Positions 47,348 to 56,474 of a stretch of DNA of 64,000 bases are shown here, in pieces. Made by a program: the position numbers and the translations under genes. Every line of letters starts with the position of its first letter. Position 1 is the stretch's first letter. The notes beneath the pieces are model-generated. The model did no database searches and was not told where the DNA came from. It saw only the letters and a list, made by a program, of their open reading frames with translations. The DNA comes from Candidatus Roseilinea sp. NK_OTU-006 (lineage in GTDB: Bacteria > Chloroflexota > Anaerolineae > J036 > Brachytrichaceae), in assembly GCF_012931985.1 (NCBI RefSeq), contig NZ_JAAFGM010000010.1, positions 1 to 64,000 of the forward strand, in the 5' to 3' direction.

Positions 47348-47764
47348 ATGTCTGAGCAGAATACGCAACGGTCCTCAATCGCGCATGAACTCAACAAGCT
47401 GGGAGAGAATTTGAGCAATCTCTTCCGCGCGGTGTGGGAGTCGGACGAACGCAAGAGCATCGAGCGCGAGATCACGGCCAACTTGGAGCGGCTGAACGCG
47501 CGCATGAACGAGATGGTCGAGAAGGTGCGCGCCGATAAGGTGGCGACCAACCTCAAGCAGGGCGTGAAGGAGGCCTGGGAGACTGCGCACGGTCCGCAGA
47601 TCCTCAACGAGATGCAGGCCGGGCTGGCGGATGTGCTTCACAAGCTGAATGAGGAGATTGCCAAGCGCGCCCAACCGGCCCAAGAGGTGAAGCCGGGTGA
47701 AGGGTCTGCCCAGCAGACGGCTAACGGCGAGCCGGTTGGCATGAGTGCAGCCAAGCCAGAGTAA
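47348..47764 (+). CDS. small amphipathic coiled-coil protein
   Basis: 138 residues. A helical, highly charged body (IAHELNKLGENLSNLFRAVW, then REITANLERLNARMNEMVEKV) is followed by a disordered Pro/Gln/Gly tail. There is no signal peptide, Cys or membrane helix. It is not recognised as a named family; similar small helical proteins occur in Chloroflexota. GGGAGGTGAT lies 6-14 nt before ATG, an unusually strong ribosome-binding site for this region, which suggests high expression. Confidence 0.6.
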   Translation: MSEQNTQRSSIAHELNKLGENLSNLFRAVWESDERKSIEREITANLERLNARMNEMVEKVRADKVATNLKQGVKEAWETAHGPQILNEMQAGLADVLHKLNEEIAKRAQPAQEVKPGEGSAQQTANGEPVGMSAAKPE

Positions 47765-47842
47765 GACGGCAAATCGCGCATCCCGGCTGCGCACGAAAAG
47801 CGCCGCCTGCGTCCTCCTCGCTCGGCGTCCTGCGTTTGCGCG

Positions 47843-48967
47843 CTACCGCTCGAAGACCTCGTGACGCAGGGTGATCTTGCGCAGACGCTCCGGCACAACG
47901 CTAACGCCGAGACCCAAGCCGGTCGGCACACTGAGCGTCCCGTCGCTGTTGATCTCGAAGGGAGGCTCGATCACATCCGGGTTGTAGTAGCGGTTGCTCG
48001 CGCTCAGGTCGCTGGGGAGCGTGAAGTTGGGCAGTGCTGCCAGCGCTAGGTTCAATGCGCGGCCGATGCCGGTCTCGAGCATGCCGCCGCACCACACCGG
48101 GACGTTGTGCGCTTCGCAGACGTCGTGCAGGGCGATCGCGTGCGTCAGCCCGCCCACGCGCCCTTGCTTGATGTTGATGATCTTGCATGCGCCCAGCTCG
48201 ATGGCCATGCGGGCGTGGTCGGGTGTGTGGATGCTCTCATCCAGGCAGATCGGCGTTTTGAGCTGAGGCTGCAACTTGCTGTGCTCGTAGATATCGTCGT
48301 AGCCCAGCGGCTGCTCGATCATCAGCAGGTTCAAGTCATCCATCTGCCTGAACAGCTCGGCATCCTGCAGCGTATAGGCGCTGTTGGCGTCCACCATCAG
48401 CATCTGATCGGGGAAGGCAGCGCGGACCGCGCGCACGTCGTGTAGGTCGCGTCCCGGCTTGATCTTCATCTTGACGCGCAGATAGCCGTACTGCAGGAAG
48501 CTCTCGATTCGCTCGAGCAGCTTCTCGGTCGTCGGTTGGATGCCGATGCTCACACCGACGATGATGCGGTCTTTCATCCGTCGGCCGGTCAACTGGCCGA
48601 TGTAGTCGCGCAGACTCAAGCCGGCCTGTTGCGCGGCGATGTCCCACAGCGCTGCTTCCAGCGCGGCTTTGGCCATGTTGTGGCCGCGCACGCGGCTGAA
48701 GCGCATGGGCGCCTCGCGTGGGTCGCCGATGGGCGCGTTGAACAGCGCTGGGATGAGATAGCCGGTCATCACGTGCCAGTTGGTCGTGATGGTCTCGTAG
48801 GAGTAGCCAGGGTCAGCGTCGGCCACGCTCTCGCCCCAACCGGTCACGTCATCGGCCGTGATACGCACCAGGATGCTCTCGCGGTCGGTGGTCACGCCGA
48901 AACTGGTCTCGAACGGGGCGACGAGTGGAATGCGGATGTGGAAGAGTTCGATGCGTTCGATGTTCAT
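47843..48967 (-). CDS. enolase-superfamily protein (OSB synthase / N-acylamino acid racemase group)
   Basis: 374 residues. Muconate-lactonizing-type barrel: catalytic Lys pair in RVKMKIKPG, metal ligands Asp in MLMVDANSAY, Glu in IEQPL, and Asp in ICLDES, and the opposite Lys in INIKQGRVGG. GMLETGIGRA is typical of the o-succinylbenzoate synthase/N-acylamino acid racemase group. No menaquinone genes are nearby, so racemase activity or another role is possible. ATG 49036 overlaps the upstream stop (ATGA) and would add 23 residues; 48967 fits the family N-terminus better. Confidence 0.8.
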   Translation of the reverse strand: MNIERIELFHIRIPLVAPFETSFGVTTDRESILVRITADDVTGWGESVADADPGYSYETITTNWHVMTGYLIPALFNAPIGDPREAPMRFSRVRGHNMAKAALEAALWDIAAQQAGLSLRDYIGQLTGRRMKDRIIVGVSIGIQPTTEKLLERIESFLQYGYLRVKMKIKPGRDLHDVRAVRAAFPDQMLMVDANSAYTLQDAELFRQMDDLNLLMIEQPLGYDDIYEHSKLQPQLKTPICLDESIHTPDHARMAIELGACKIINIKQGRVGGLTHAIALHDVCEAHNVPVWCGGMLETGIGRALNLALAALPNFTLPSDLSASNRYYNPDVIEPPFEINSDGTLSVPTGLGLGVSVVPERLRKITLRHEVFER

Positions 48968-49032
48968 GGCGAGTGGGGACGCAAGTTGTGTCTGTTGTGA
49001 GTTGTCACCGTCAACGATCAATCCAGTATTCA

Positions 49033-49998
49033 TCATAGCCTCGCCGGCGTGAGCGGATTCCTCAGCGGCTCGCCGCGCAGGGCGCGGGCCACCTCCTCGG
49101 CGGCGTTGACCTGCAGTTGGGTCAGCGCCTCTTCGGAATACCAGGCAGCGTGCGGATGAAGGATGACGTTCGGCGCGTTGCGGATGGGGTGGTCGGCGGG
49201 CAGCGGCTCCTGCTCGAACACGTCGAGCGCTGCGCCGGCAAGTTTGCCCATTTGCAATGCGTCCGCCAGCGCCAGCGTGTCCACGATTGCCCCGCGCGCT
49301 ACGTTGATGAGATAGGCGCCGGGCTTCATCTTGCCGATCGCTTCAGCGTTGATGAGGTGGCGCGTCTCCGGCGTGAGCGGCGTGTGGATGGAGATGAAAT
49401 CTGCTTCGTGCAGCAGCACGTCGAGGTCGGCCAATGCCGCCCCCGCCGCCTGCGCGCGCTCCGGCGAGAGATACTTGTCGTGCACGATCACGCGCATCCC
49501 GAAGCTGAGCGCGCGCCGGGCCACGGCGCTGCCGATGCGCCCCATGCCGATCAAACCGAGCGTCCGGCCCGCGATGCGATGTGCCGGCTTCGCTGTGTTC
49601 AGCGTCGCCCATTCGCCGCGCCGCACGCTTGCATCGAGCGGGATCACCCTGCGCGCCAGCGCCAGCAGCAGCGCCATGGTGTGATCGGCCACTTCAGGAA
49701 TGCAATAATCCGGCACGTTGGCGACCTGAATGCCGCGCGCGGCAGCGGCCGGCACGTCTATCGTCTCGTAGCCGACGCCGTAGCGCACGACGCAGCGCAG
49801 CCGGGGCAGGGCATCCATCACGCGCGCCGTGATAGGCACGAAGCCGATGATCAGCGCATCGGCGTCGTGCGCGGCCTCGATCACATCGTCCTCCGTGCGC
49901 AGTGGGCTGCGGTCTATCACTTCTGCCAGGCCGGCCAGCACGCTGCGTTCTGGATCGAGCGAGGGAAATGTGTGATCGGTGACAACTACTTTATGCAT
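49033..49998 (-). CDS. D-isomer-specific 2-hydroxyacid dehydrogenase (CtBP-like)
   Basis: 321 residues. GLIGMGRIGSAVARRALSF is the NAD site; the catalytic Arg is in NVARGAIV, Glu in FEQEPLP, and His in LHPHAAWYS. The N-terminus VVVTDHTFPSLDPERSVL and the HAAWYSEE end resemble the C-terminal-binding-protein-like/phosphoglycerate-dehydrogenase-like group. It is followed on the same strand by the enolase-superfamily gene with an ATGA overlap possible, so they are probably cotranscribed and may act on one sugar acid or amino acid route. Substrate unknown. Confidence 0.82.
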   Translation of the reverse strand: MHKVVVTDHTFPSLDPERSVLAGLAEVIDRSPLRTEDDVIEAAHDADALIIGFVPITARVMDALPRLRCVVRYGVGYETIDVPAAAARGIQVANVPDYCIPEVADHTMALLLALARRVIPLDASVRRGEWATLNTAKPAHRIAGRTLGLIGMGRIGSAVARRALSFGMRVIVHDKYLSPERAQAAGAALADLDVLLHEADFISIHTPLTPETRHLINAEAIGKMKPGAYLINVARGAIVDTLALADALQMGKLAGAALDVFEQEPLPADHPIRNAPNVILHPHAAWYSEEALTQLQVNAAEEVARALRGEPLRNPLTPARL

Positions 49999-50089
49999 AA
50001 AATAAACCGTTCGCGGGATTCGTAAATGCTACAACCACGAAGTCAGTCGAATCCAGACCTCAATAACCATTATTATGTGAAGCTCATCC

Positions 50090-50118
50090 TTGTCAACCCC
50101 CGGTGGATCGGGTATACT
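50090..50118 (+). promoter_or_regulatory. greA promoter
   Basis: TTGTCA (50090-50095), a 17-nt spacer, then TATACT (50113-50118). A second -10-like TATAAT lies at 50129-50134. Transcripts would have a leader of about 150 nt before greA. Confidence 0.65.
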
Positions 50119-50149
50119 CCGGTTCCGCTATAATTCGCACGATGAGGGT

Positions 50150-50180
50150 AGGGGCGTTCATGCGGCGCCTCTATTTTAAT
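50150..50180 (+). terminator. attenuator-like hairpin in the greA leader
   Basis: AGGGGCG (50150-50156) pairs with CGCCTCT (50166-50172; one G-T pair) around a 9-nt loop, followed by ATTTTAAT. A second small hairpin, TGTCC with GGACA, lies near 50206-50223. Confidence 0.4.
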
Positions 50181-50289
50181 TCTGACGTTGCCGTGTGACA
50201 CTGGTTGTCCCAAGAGAGGACACATGCTTGTGAGTCGTAGCCGGTATCAACTGCGCTGACGCAGATCGGCCACAAGGTAGGGATATGCG

Positions 50290-50763
50290 ATGATTGAACA
50301 GGAATATCTCACTCCAGAAGGTTTGAAGCGGCTCGAAGAAGAGCTGGAGTATCTGAAGACCGTTCGCCGGGCCGAGGTCGCTCAGCGATTGCATGACGCG
50401 ATGGCCGAGGGTGAGGTCGAGGAGAATCCCGAGTATGAGGATGCCAAGAATGAGCAGGCCTTTGTTGAGGGGCGCATTCTGGAGATCGAGACCATCCTTG
50501 CCAATGCTGTGCTGATTGAGAACAAGGGTCCATCGAATGAGGTGCGTCTGGGGAGCAAGGTGACCATCACCGAGCTCGGCTCCGGCCACAAAGAGCACTA
50601 CATCATCGTTGGTTCAGCCGAAGCCGATCCGGCCAACGGGCGAATCAGCAACGAATCGCCGTTGGGCCGCGCCTTGCTTGGCCACAAGGTGAACGACATC
50701 GTCTCTGTGCAAGCGCCTGAGGGCGAGATCAAGTTCAAAGTCACCCACATCGCGAACAGATGA
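50290..50763 (+). CDS. greA: transcription elongation factor GreA
   Basis: 157 residues. It enters the RNA polymerase secondary channel and triggers cleavage of backtracked RNA. The N-terminal coiled coil has the acidic tip and the signature EENPEYEDAKNEQAFVEGRI (residues ~43-62). The C-terminal FKBP-like part has VRLGSKVTI, ISNESPLGRALLGHKVND and PEGEIKFKV. Length is normal. The ribosome-binding site AAGGTAGGG lies about 9 nt upstream. It is preceded by a long structured leader and followed by a strong terminator, so it is a single-gene unit. Confidence 0.95.
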   Translation: MIEQEYLTPEGLKRLEEELEYLKTVRRAEVAQRLHDAMAEGEVEENPEYEDAKNEQAFVEGRILEIETILANAVLIENKGPSNEVRLGSKVTITELGSGHKEHYIIVGSAEADPANGRISNESPLGRALLGHKVNDIVSVQAPEGEIKFKVTHIANR

Positions 50764-50810
50764 TCCGAATCTGAAATTGCATTCGGCTGCGCGGATCGGA
50801 CGGGAGAGGA

Positions 50811-50840
50811 GCCATCGCAATCGCGGTGGCTTTTGTGTTT
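50811..50840 (+). terminator. rho-independent terminator of greA
   Basis: GCCATCGC (50811-50818), loop AATC, GCGGTGGC (50823-50830), then TTTTGTGTTT. The 8-bp stem includes one T-G pair. It lies before the start of the next gene at 50868. Confidence 0.8.
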
Positions 50841-50867
50841 CTGTCTGTTTTAGAGTATTGGCCTGGC

Positions 50868-53027
50868 ATGAGCAAGCGTTACCTCATCGGTCATCCGGGC
50901 GTCGGCAAAACGGCGCGGCTGACCGAGCGACTCGTCGAGCTGATCGGCGGCGGCGTTCGTCCGGACCGCATCCTCATCCTCGTCCCTCAGGAATCGCACG
51001 CGCAGCGTTTCAAGGCGGCGCTGGCCCTTGCGCGAGAGGCTGCGCTGGCATCGCGCGAAGGGCGCCGGGCGCAGCGCGCACGCCTTGGCCAGCCGGAGAT
51101 CCACACGTTCTTCGGGTTGGCTCAGCAGCACGTGAGCTTGTTCTTCCCACGCATCGCGCTGCGCGCTGGCTTTGCCGATCCCTACCGCGAGCCGGTCTGG
51201 ATGAACGTCGAGGCTGCGCAGTACCTCCTCGATCGCATCGTTGCGCCCCGCATCGGCGAGTTTGAGCACCTGCGTATGCCGCGCAGCCGGCTGCTCATCC
51301 AAATCCTGGACGATCTCAACCGCGCTGCGACGATGGGCTTCCCACTGGAGGAGCTGGCCGATCGGTTGGCGTCGGCCTGGCATGGCGTCGAGCCGCGCCA
51401 GCAGGCCTATCGCGCCGTGCAAGACATCGCGCTCGCTTTTCGCCGGTTTTGCCTGCAACATGCGCTGGTGGACTTTTCGCTCGGCATGGAGCTGTTCAGA
51501 GCGCATCTCCTGGCTGCCGACTTCTACCGCGAGTATGTCGCGGCGCGCTATCGCCATGTGCTGGCCGACAACGTCGAGGAAGCCGCGCCGATCATCCATG
51601 ACTTTTTGCGACTGCTCCTGGAAACGTCTGAGACCGCGATGCTCGCCGAGGACACCCCGGGAGGTTTCCGGGTCAACCTGGGCGCAGCGCCGCAGTCGGC
51701 GCACGCGCTCCGGTTGGTGTGTGAAGTGACGCCGATCCCCGACCCGAGGCTGCAACCGGGCGCGCCGGATTCGCCGGCGCGCTTCGGCCAGGCCCTGATG
51801 CGCGCGATTAATGAGCGCGCAGCGCAACGCGCGCTGCGCAGCTCGGCCGTCGAGAAGCTATACGACGGCGAGGCCCCGACGCATTATTGGGCAACCATGG
51901 TGCAAGCCGTAGCCGACCGCATCGGCGCGCTTGTGCGCTCCGGCGTGGCAGCGCGCGAAATCGCCGTCGTGGCCCCCGTGGTGGAGGATGTGCTGTGTTT
52001 CGAGTTGGAAGAGCGCTTAAAGCGTTACGGCGTCGGCGCGCATGCGGTGCGTCCCTCGCGGCCGCTTCATGACCAACCGCTCGTCCGCGCCTTGGTTACC
52101 TTCGCGCGGTTAGGATATCCCGAATGGGCGCAGCCGGTTTCGCCATCGGAGCTGGCGCGCGCCCTGGCGTTGGTGATATCCGGATTGGACGTGGTGCGGG
52201 CGCAACTGATTGCCGACGCGGCGCGCCGCGCGTGTGGCCCCGGCGGCATCGTCGCGCTGCCGTCGCTCGATGAGCCAAGCTTGTGGGATCGCGTGGGGCA
52301 GCCGTTTCACGAGCGCTACGCCGCGCTGCGAGGTTGGCTGACAATCTGGGCCGGCGGGCACCCAGCTCAAGGGGCGCCTCTCGACCTGTTCTGGTACGAG
52401 CTGGCGGCTGGGCCGATGTCCCAGCCGGGCTTCGTGTTCGGTGAGGATGCGGAGGCCAGGGAGGGATGCGACAAACTGATCGCTTCGGCGCGCGCCTTCC
52501 GCGAAGCGTTCGAGCAGGCCGATCTCCAGTCGTGGCCGACCGGTGAATCAATCCATCCGCCGGAGATGTCGGTGTTGGGTCTGCCACCCAGGCCGGAGGT
52601 GGCCGAGCGGGTGGATGCGGGTCAAGCCTACGTCATCGCGCTCATGCAGAATGTCTTAGCTGCCGAATACGCCCCTGAGCGGACGCCGGATGTGCCCGAA
52701 GGCAGCATCCTGCTGGCCCCGGTTTACACGTATCTCACCGGCAACTATCGCTCCCGCTATCAATTCTGGCTCAACGTCAACGCCTTGAATTGGCATGAGC
52801 GTTTCTACCAGCCGCTCACCCATCCCTATGTCCTCTCACGCGAGTGGTCGCCGGGTATGCGCTGGACCGACGACGATGAGCAGCGCGCCAGCCGCGATCT
52901 GCTGGCGCGCCTGGTCGGCGGGTTGGCGTTTCGCTGTGGCGACAAAATCTACTTGGCGGCCAGCAGGCTGACTATGGCCGGACAAGAGGAGAGCGGTATG
53001 CTCGCCCAGGCGCTGCGAGGCTTATGA
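50868..53027 (+). CDS. SF1 helicase-like protein, divergent (AddB-like N-terminus)
   Basis: 719 residues. Walker A is LIGHPGVGKTARL at ~5-17. RILILVPQESHAQRFKAAL resembles motif Ia. The Walker B region is degenerate (VLADNVEEAAPIIHDF instead of VDEFQ). ILLAPVYTYLTGNYRSRYQF and KIYLAASRLTMAGQEESG stand where motifs V-VI would be. It lacks a recognisable nuclease domain or Fe-S Cys set. The next gene, a canonical UvrD-like helicase, overlaps it by 4 nt (ATGA), so the two likely form a complex, perhaps an AddAB-like repair machine. Start 50868 lies downstream of the greA terminator. Confidence 0.65.
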   Translation: MSKRYLIGHPGVGKTARLTERLVELIGGGVRPDRILILVPQESHAQRFKAALALAREAALASREGRRAQRARLGQPEIHTFFGLAQQHVSLFFPRIALRAGFADPYREPVWMNVEAAQYLLDRIVAPRIGEFEHLRMPRSRLLIQILDDLNRAATMGFPLEELADRLASAWHGVEPRQQAYRAVQDIALAFRRFCLQHALVDFSLGMELFRAHLLAADFYREYVAARYRHVLADNVEEAAPIIHDFLRLLLETSETAMLAEDTPGGFRVNLGAAPQSAHALRLVCEVTPIPDPRLQPGAPDSPARFGQALMRAINERAAQRALRSSAVEKLYDGEAPTHYWATMVQAVADRIGALVRSGVAAREIAVVAPVVEDVLCFELEERLKRYGVGAHAVRPSRPLHDQPLVRALVTFARLGYPEWAQPVSPSELARALALVISGLDVVRAQLIADAARRACGPGGIVALPSLDEPSLWDRVGQPFHERYAALRGWLTIWAGGHPAQGAPLDLFWYELAAGPMSQPGFVFGEDAEAREGCDKLIASARAFREAFEQADLQSWPTGESIHPPEMSVLGLPPRPEVAERVDAGQAYVIALMQNVLAAEYAPERTPDVPEGSILLAPVYTYLTGNYRSRYQFWLNVNALNWHERFYQPLTHPYVLSREWSPGMRWTDDDEQRASRDLLARLVGGLAFRCGDKIYLAASRLTMAGQEESGMLAQALRGL

Positions 53028-55246
53028 ATCTGCGACCCCAGCAAGCGCGCATCGTCAATGAATACGCCGGCGGCAAGCTGGCCGTGTTGGCCGTACCTGG
53101 CAGTGGCAAGACGCACACGCTGGCTGCGCTGGCGGCGCGCTTGCTGGCGCGCGGGATGGTTGGCCCAGACGCCGAGGTGTTGGTGGTCACCTTCACCAAC
53201 TCGGCGGTGGAGAATATCCGGGCGCGCATTCGTCTGGCGTTGCGCGACCTGGGCTTGAGCGATGGCGGCTTTCGCGTGTTTACCCTGCACAGCCTGGCCA
53301 ACGCGATTGTGCGCGAACGTCCTGATCTCGCCGGCGTGACCTCCGACTATCGTATTGACGACGAGCTGAGCAACAGCCGCACAATGACCGAAGCTGCGCG
53401 CTGGTTTATGCAGCAAGAACGCGACTACTGGCGCAGCTTTCTGCCCTCGGATTTAACGCCACAGCAGCGCTGCCGCCTCGAGAGCGCATGGTCCGATGAC
53501 ACCGTGCGCCTTGGCGCGGAGGTGACCAAGCTGGCCAAGCACCGGCGGTTAACGCCGGCGGCGGTGCGCGCGCTCATTGCGGCGCGCGAAGCCCAATCGC
53601 AGGAGCAGGGGGCTGCGCCGTTCCTGCGCATCGGCGCGGCGATCTACGAGCGCTACGACCAGATGCTACGCGCCGGCGGCCGGCTGGATTTCGATGATCT
53701 GATCTGGGCGGCTATTCGCGCTCTGCACAACGACGACGACTTTCGCCGCCGGCTGGGCCGGCGCTGGCCGTTTATTCTGGAGGATGAGGCGCAGGACAGC
53801 ACACCACTGCAAGAAGAGATCCTCGCGCTGCTCTCGCGCGAGCATGGCAACTGGGTGCGCGTCGGCGATCCCAACCAGGCCATCATGACCACGTTCACGG
53901 CGTCGGACGCGCGCTTCTTCCGCGCGTTCAAGGAGCGCCCCGATGTGCGGGCGATGCCGTTGACGGTGAGCGGCCGCAGCGCGCCAGAGATTATCGCTCT
54001 GGCGAATCGCCTGGTGGATTGGGCGACCCATGCCCATCCGGATCCGGATGTGCGGCGCGCGGCGCTCAGCGCCGATGGGATCATTCAGCCCACGCCCCCC
54101 GGCGATCTCCAGCCGAATCCACCCACAGGACGCATTCGGCTGCAGTCCTTCGACGACGAGGATGCCGAGGCGCAGAAGGTAGCCCAGAGCGCCGTTCGGT
54201 TTGTCCTAGACGCACTCGACCGCACCTGCGCCATCCTTTCGCCGACCCATTACTTCGGCCAGCGCATCGTGCGGGCGCTGGAAGAGATACAAACGCGCTA
54301 CCCACAGCGCAAGCTGTATCAAGACCAACTGCGCAATCCGCAACCTGTGCGCGACGTGGCGCGCGTCTTGGCCCAGGCGGTGCGCTTTTGTAGCCAACCC
54401 ACGAACATGAACGCGCTGGTGGACTTGCGCGCGGCGATGATCGAGGCCGGCGTCGGGCCGACCGGCGACGCGCGCGACCATCGCGTGAAAGCGCTGCTGC
54501 GAAGTGCGCGGCCCGAGCGACTGCTCTTCCCGCTGTCCGATGCAGCGCCGGCTCTGCCGGTCGGCTTGGCCCTGCGCGAAGACGAGGCGCGCGAGGTCTA
54601 TGCGCTGGCGGCGCTCACGGCGCGCTGGTTGCGGGCCAGTGTGCTGCCGGTGGATCAACTCATCCTCGCCATCGCTCAACAGCTTTTCACGCGAGAGAAC
54701 GACTTGGCAATCGCGCACAGCTTGGCGTTGAGCCTGCGCCGTGACACGGCGTTTCCCCCTGATGCGTCTTTGGCGGATGTCGCCCGCGAACTCGATGAGA
54801 TCGCCGGCAATCGCCAGCGATACTTCAGCGGCTCACTCATCGAGGCCGGATTCCAGCCGGTGGGCGGTCAGATCACGGTGACGACCATGCACAAAGCCAA
54901 AGGGTTGGAGTGGGATCGCGTGTATCTCACCTGCGTGGACGAGGTCGAGTTTCCGCACGACGCGTCGGGCGAGTATCGCGGGCGGGCTTGGTGCCTCGCC
55001 GGGTGCGATCCGGCCCTGGAGGCGCGCCTCCAATTAGAGGCGCTTGCCGATGGCGCGGCGAGTCGGGCCGACGCTGAGCTGGTGCGCCAGGCGCGCATCG
55101 AATATGTCGCGGAGCGGCTGCGCTTGCTGTATGTCGGCGTCACGCGGGCGCGGACCGATCTGTTCATCAGCTATAGTCGCCGGCGTATGGAACGCGATCA
55201 TCGCGTTGCATTGGCTGTGCGCGAAGTGTTGCGTCAGGCTGGGTAA
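53024..55246 (+). CDS. UvrD-like SF1 DNA helicase (partner)
   Basis: 740 residues with full SF1A motifs: LAVPGSGKTHTL, TFTNSAVENIRAR, LEDEAQDSTPLQ, GDPNQAIMTTFTASD, VSGRSAPEI, TMHKAKGLEWDRVYL, and VGVTRARTDL. Insertions between motifs IV and V make it differ from the PcrA-type protein at 29548. No C-terminal nuclease domain is seen. ATG 53024 overlaps the upstream stop. It likely unwinds DNA together with the 50868 product. Confidence 0.85.
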   Translation: MNLRPQQARIVNEYAGGKLAVLAVPGSGKTHTLAALAARLLARGMVGPDAEVLVVTFTNSAVENIRARIRLALRDLGLSDGGFRVFTLHSLANAIVRERPDLAGVTSDYRIDDELSNSRTMTEAARWFMQQERDYWRSFLPSDLTPQQRCRLESAWSDDTVRLGAEVTKLAKHRRLTPAAVRALIAAREAQSQEQGAAPFLRIGAAIYERYDQMLRAGGRLDFDDLIWAAIRALHNDDDFRRRLGRRWPFILEDEAQDSTPLQEEILALLSREHGNWVRVGDPNQAIMTTFTASDARFFRAFKERPDVRAMPLTVSGRSAPEIIALANRLVDWATHAHPDPDVRRAALSADGIIQPTPPGDLQPNPPTGRIRLQSFDDEDAEAQKVAQSAVRFVLDALDRTCAILSPTHYFGQRIVRALEEIQTRYPQRKLYQDQLRNPQPVRDVARVLAQAVRFCSQPTNMNALVDLRAAMIEAGVGPTGDARDHRVKALLRSARPERLLFPLSDAAPALPVGLALREDEAREVYALAALTARWLRASVLPVDQLILAIAQQLFTRENDLAIAHSLALSLRRDTAFPPDASLADVARELDEIAGNRQRYFSGSLIEAGFQPVGGQITVTTMHKAKGLEWDRVYLTCVDEVEFPHDASGEYRGRAWCLAGCDPALEARLQLEALADGAASRADAELVRQARIEYVAERLRLLYVGVTRARTDLFISYSRRRMERDHRVALAVREVLRQAG

Positions 55247-55332
55247 ACTACTCGTGTGTGCTTGTGGCCCGACGGGTAAGTTGCCTCGCGCCAACTGCAC
55301 AACAGTTCATCTGGCAATCGAACACGAACACC

Positions 55333-56403
55333 ATGAAAGGCCTTATTCTGAGCGGCGGCAAAGGCACGCGCCTGCGCCCACTCACCTTCACCAGTGCCAA
55401 ACAACTCATCCCTCTCGCCAACAAGCCAGTTCTCTTTCGGGTCATTCAGGCGATCCGCGATGCCGGCATCAAGGAGATCGGCATCGTGATTGCGCCGGAG
55501 ACCGGTGCAGAAATCAAAAGTGTCGTCGGCGATGGGTCGCGCTGGGACGCCCGAATCACCTACATCCTTCAAGACGAACCACGCGGCCTAGCGCATGCGG
55601 TGAAGATCAGCCGGGACTTTCTCGGCGACTCGCGCTTCGTCATGTTCCTCGGCGACAATTGTATCGAGGGCGGCATCCATCGCCTCATCGAGCAATACGC
55701 CGCTTCGGACTACAACAGCCAGATCGTACTGACGCGGGTGGCCGATCCACGACAGTACGGCGTCGCCGTGTTGCGCCCCGACGGCAGCATCGATCGCCTG
55801 GTCGAAAAGCCCAAAGACCCACCCAGCGATCTGGCTCTCGTCGGCGTCTATATGTTTGACCGGCACGTGTTCGAGGCGGTGGAGGCGATTCAACCCTCGT
55901 GGCGCAATGAGCTGGAAATCACCGATGCGATCCAGTGGCTGGTGACGCATGGCTATCGCGTGTATCCCTACGTGCATACCGGCTGGTGGGTGGACACCGG
56001 CAAGCGCGAAGATATGCTCGAAGCGAACGCGCTGGTGCTGGAAGAGCTGGTGCCGCGCTGCGAGGGCGAAGTGGACGCGCACTCGGTGGTGGATTCGCGG
56101 GTGACCCTGGAGCGCGGCGCGCGCATCGTCAACAGCGTCGTCCGCGGCCCGACGATCATCGGCGAAAACGCGCAAATCATCAACAGCTACGTCGGCCCGT
56201 TCACCAGCATTGATCGCGATTGCGTGATTGAGAACGCCGAAATCGAGCGCAGCATTGTGCTGGAAGGATGCCGCATCGAGCACATCCCCGCACGCATTCA
56301 CGATAGCTTAATCGGCCGGCGTTCGGTGATCACCCACGCGGCGGCCAAGCCCAGCGGGTATCGCCTGCTGTTGGGCGATTACAGCCAGGCGGGGTTGTTG
56401 TGA
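55333..56403 (+). CDS. glucose-1-phosphate thymidylyltransferase, long form
   Basis: 356 residues. Nucleotidyltransferase domain (~1-240): LILSGGKGTRLRPLT with SAKQLIPLANKP, FLGDNCIEGG, VEKPKDPPSD, and WWVDTGKREDM. A left-handed beta-helix tail (~255-350) shows hexad-like repeats (TIIGENAQIINSYVGPFTSI). This is the StrD/archaeal-type long form that makes dTDP-glucose for deoxysugars or polysaccharide. The start at 55333 matches the family. No rml genes are adjacent. Confidence 0.85.
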   Translation: MKGLILSGGKGTRLRPLTFTSAKQLIPLANKPVLFRVIQAIRDAGIKEIGIVIAPETGAEIKSVVGDGSRWDARITYILQDEPRGLAHAVKISRDFLGDSRFVMFLGDNCIEGGIHRLIEQYAASDYNSQIVLTRVADPRQYGVAVLRPDGSIDRLVEKPKDPPSDLALVGVYMFDRHVFEAVEAIQPSWRNELEITDAIQWLVTHGYRVYPYVHTGWWVDTGKREDMLEANALVLEELVPRCEGEVDAHSVVDSRVTLERGARIVNSVVRGPTIIGENAQIINSYVGPFTSIDRDCVIENAEIERSIVLEGCRIEHIPARIHDSLIGRRSVITHAAAKPSGYRLLLGDYSQAGLL

Positions 56404-56462
56404 CAAACCGACGCGTGCGCGTATCCGCGCAGCCAAACCTGCCCGCACCCGTCGCCTCGCCT

Positions 56463-56468
56463 TACAAT
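56463..56468 (+). promoter_or_regulatory. -10 box of a leaderless promoter
   Basis: TACAAT lies 6 nt before ATG 56475 and decides that start over the longer in-frame GTG at 56400. Confidence 0.5.
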
Positions 56469-56474
56469 GGGCGC

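Noticed and set aside
49036-49036. ATGA-overlap start for the enolase-superfamily gene
   Set aside because: It would add 23 residues not typical of the family. Kept only as an alternative start.
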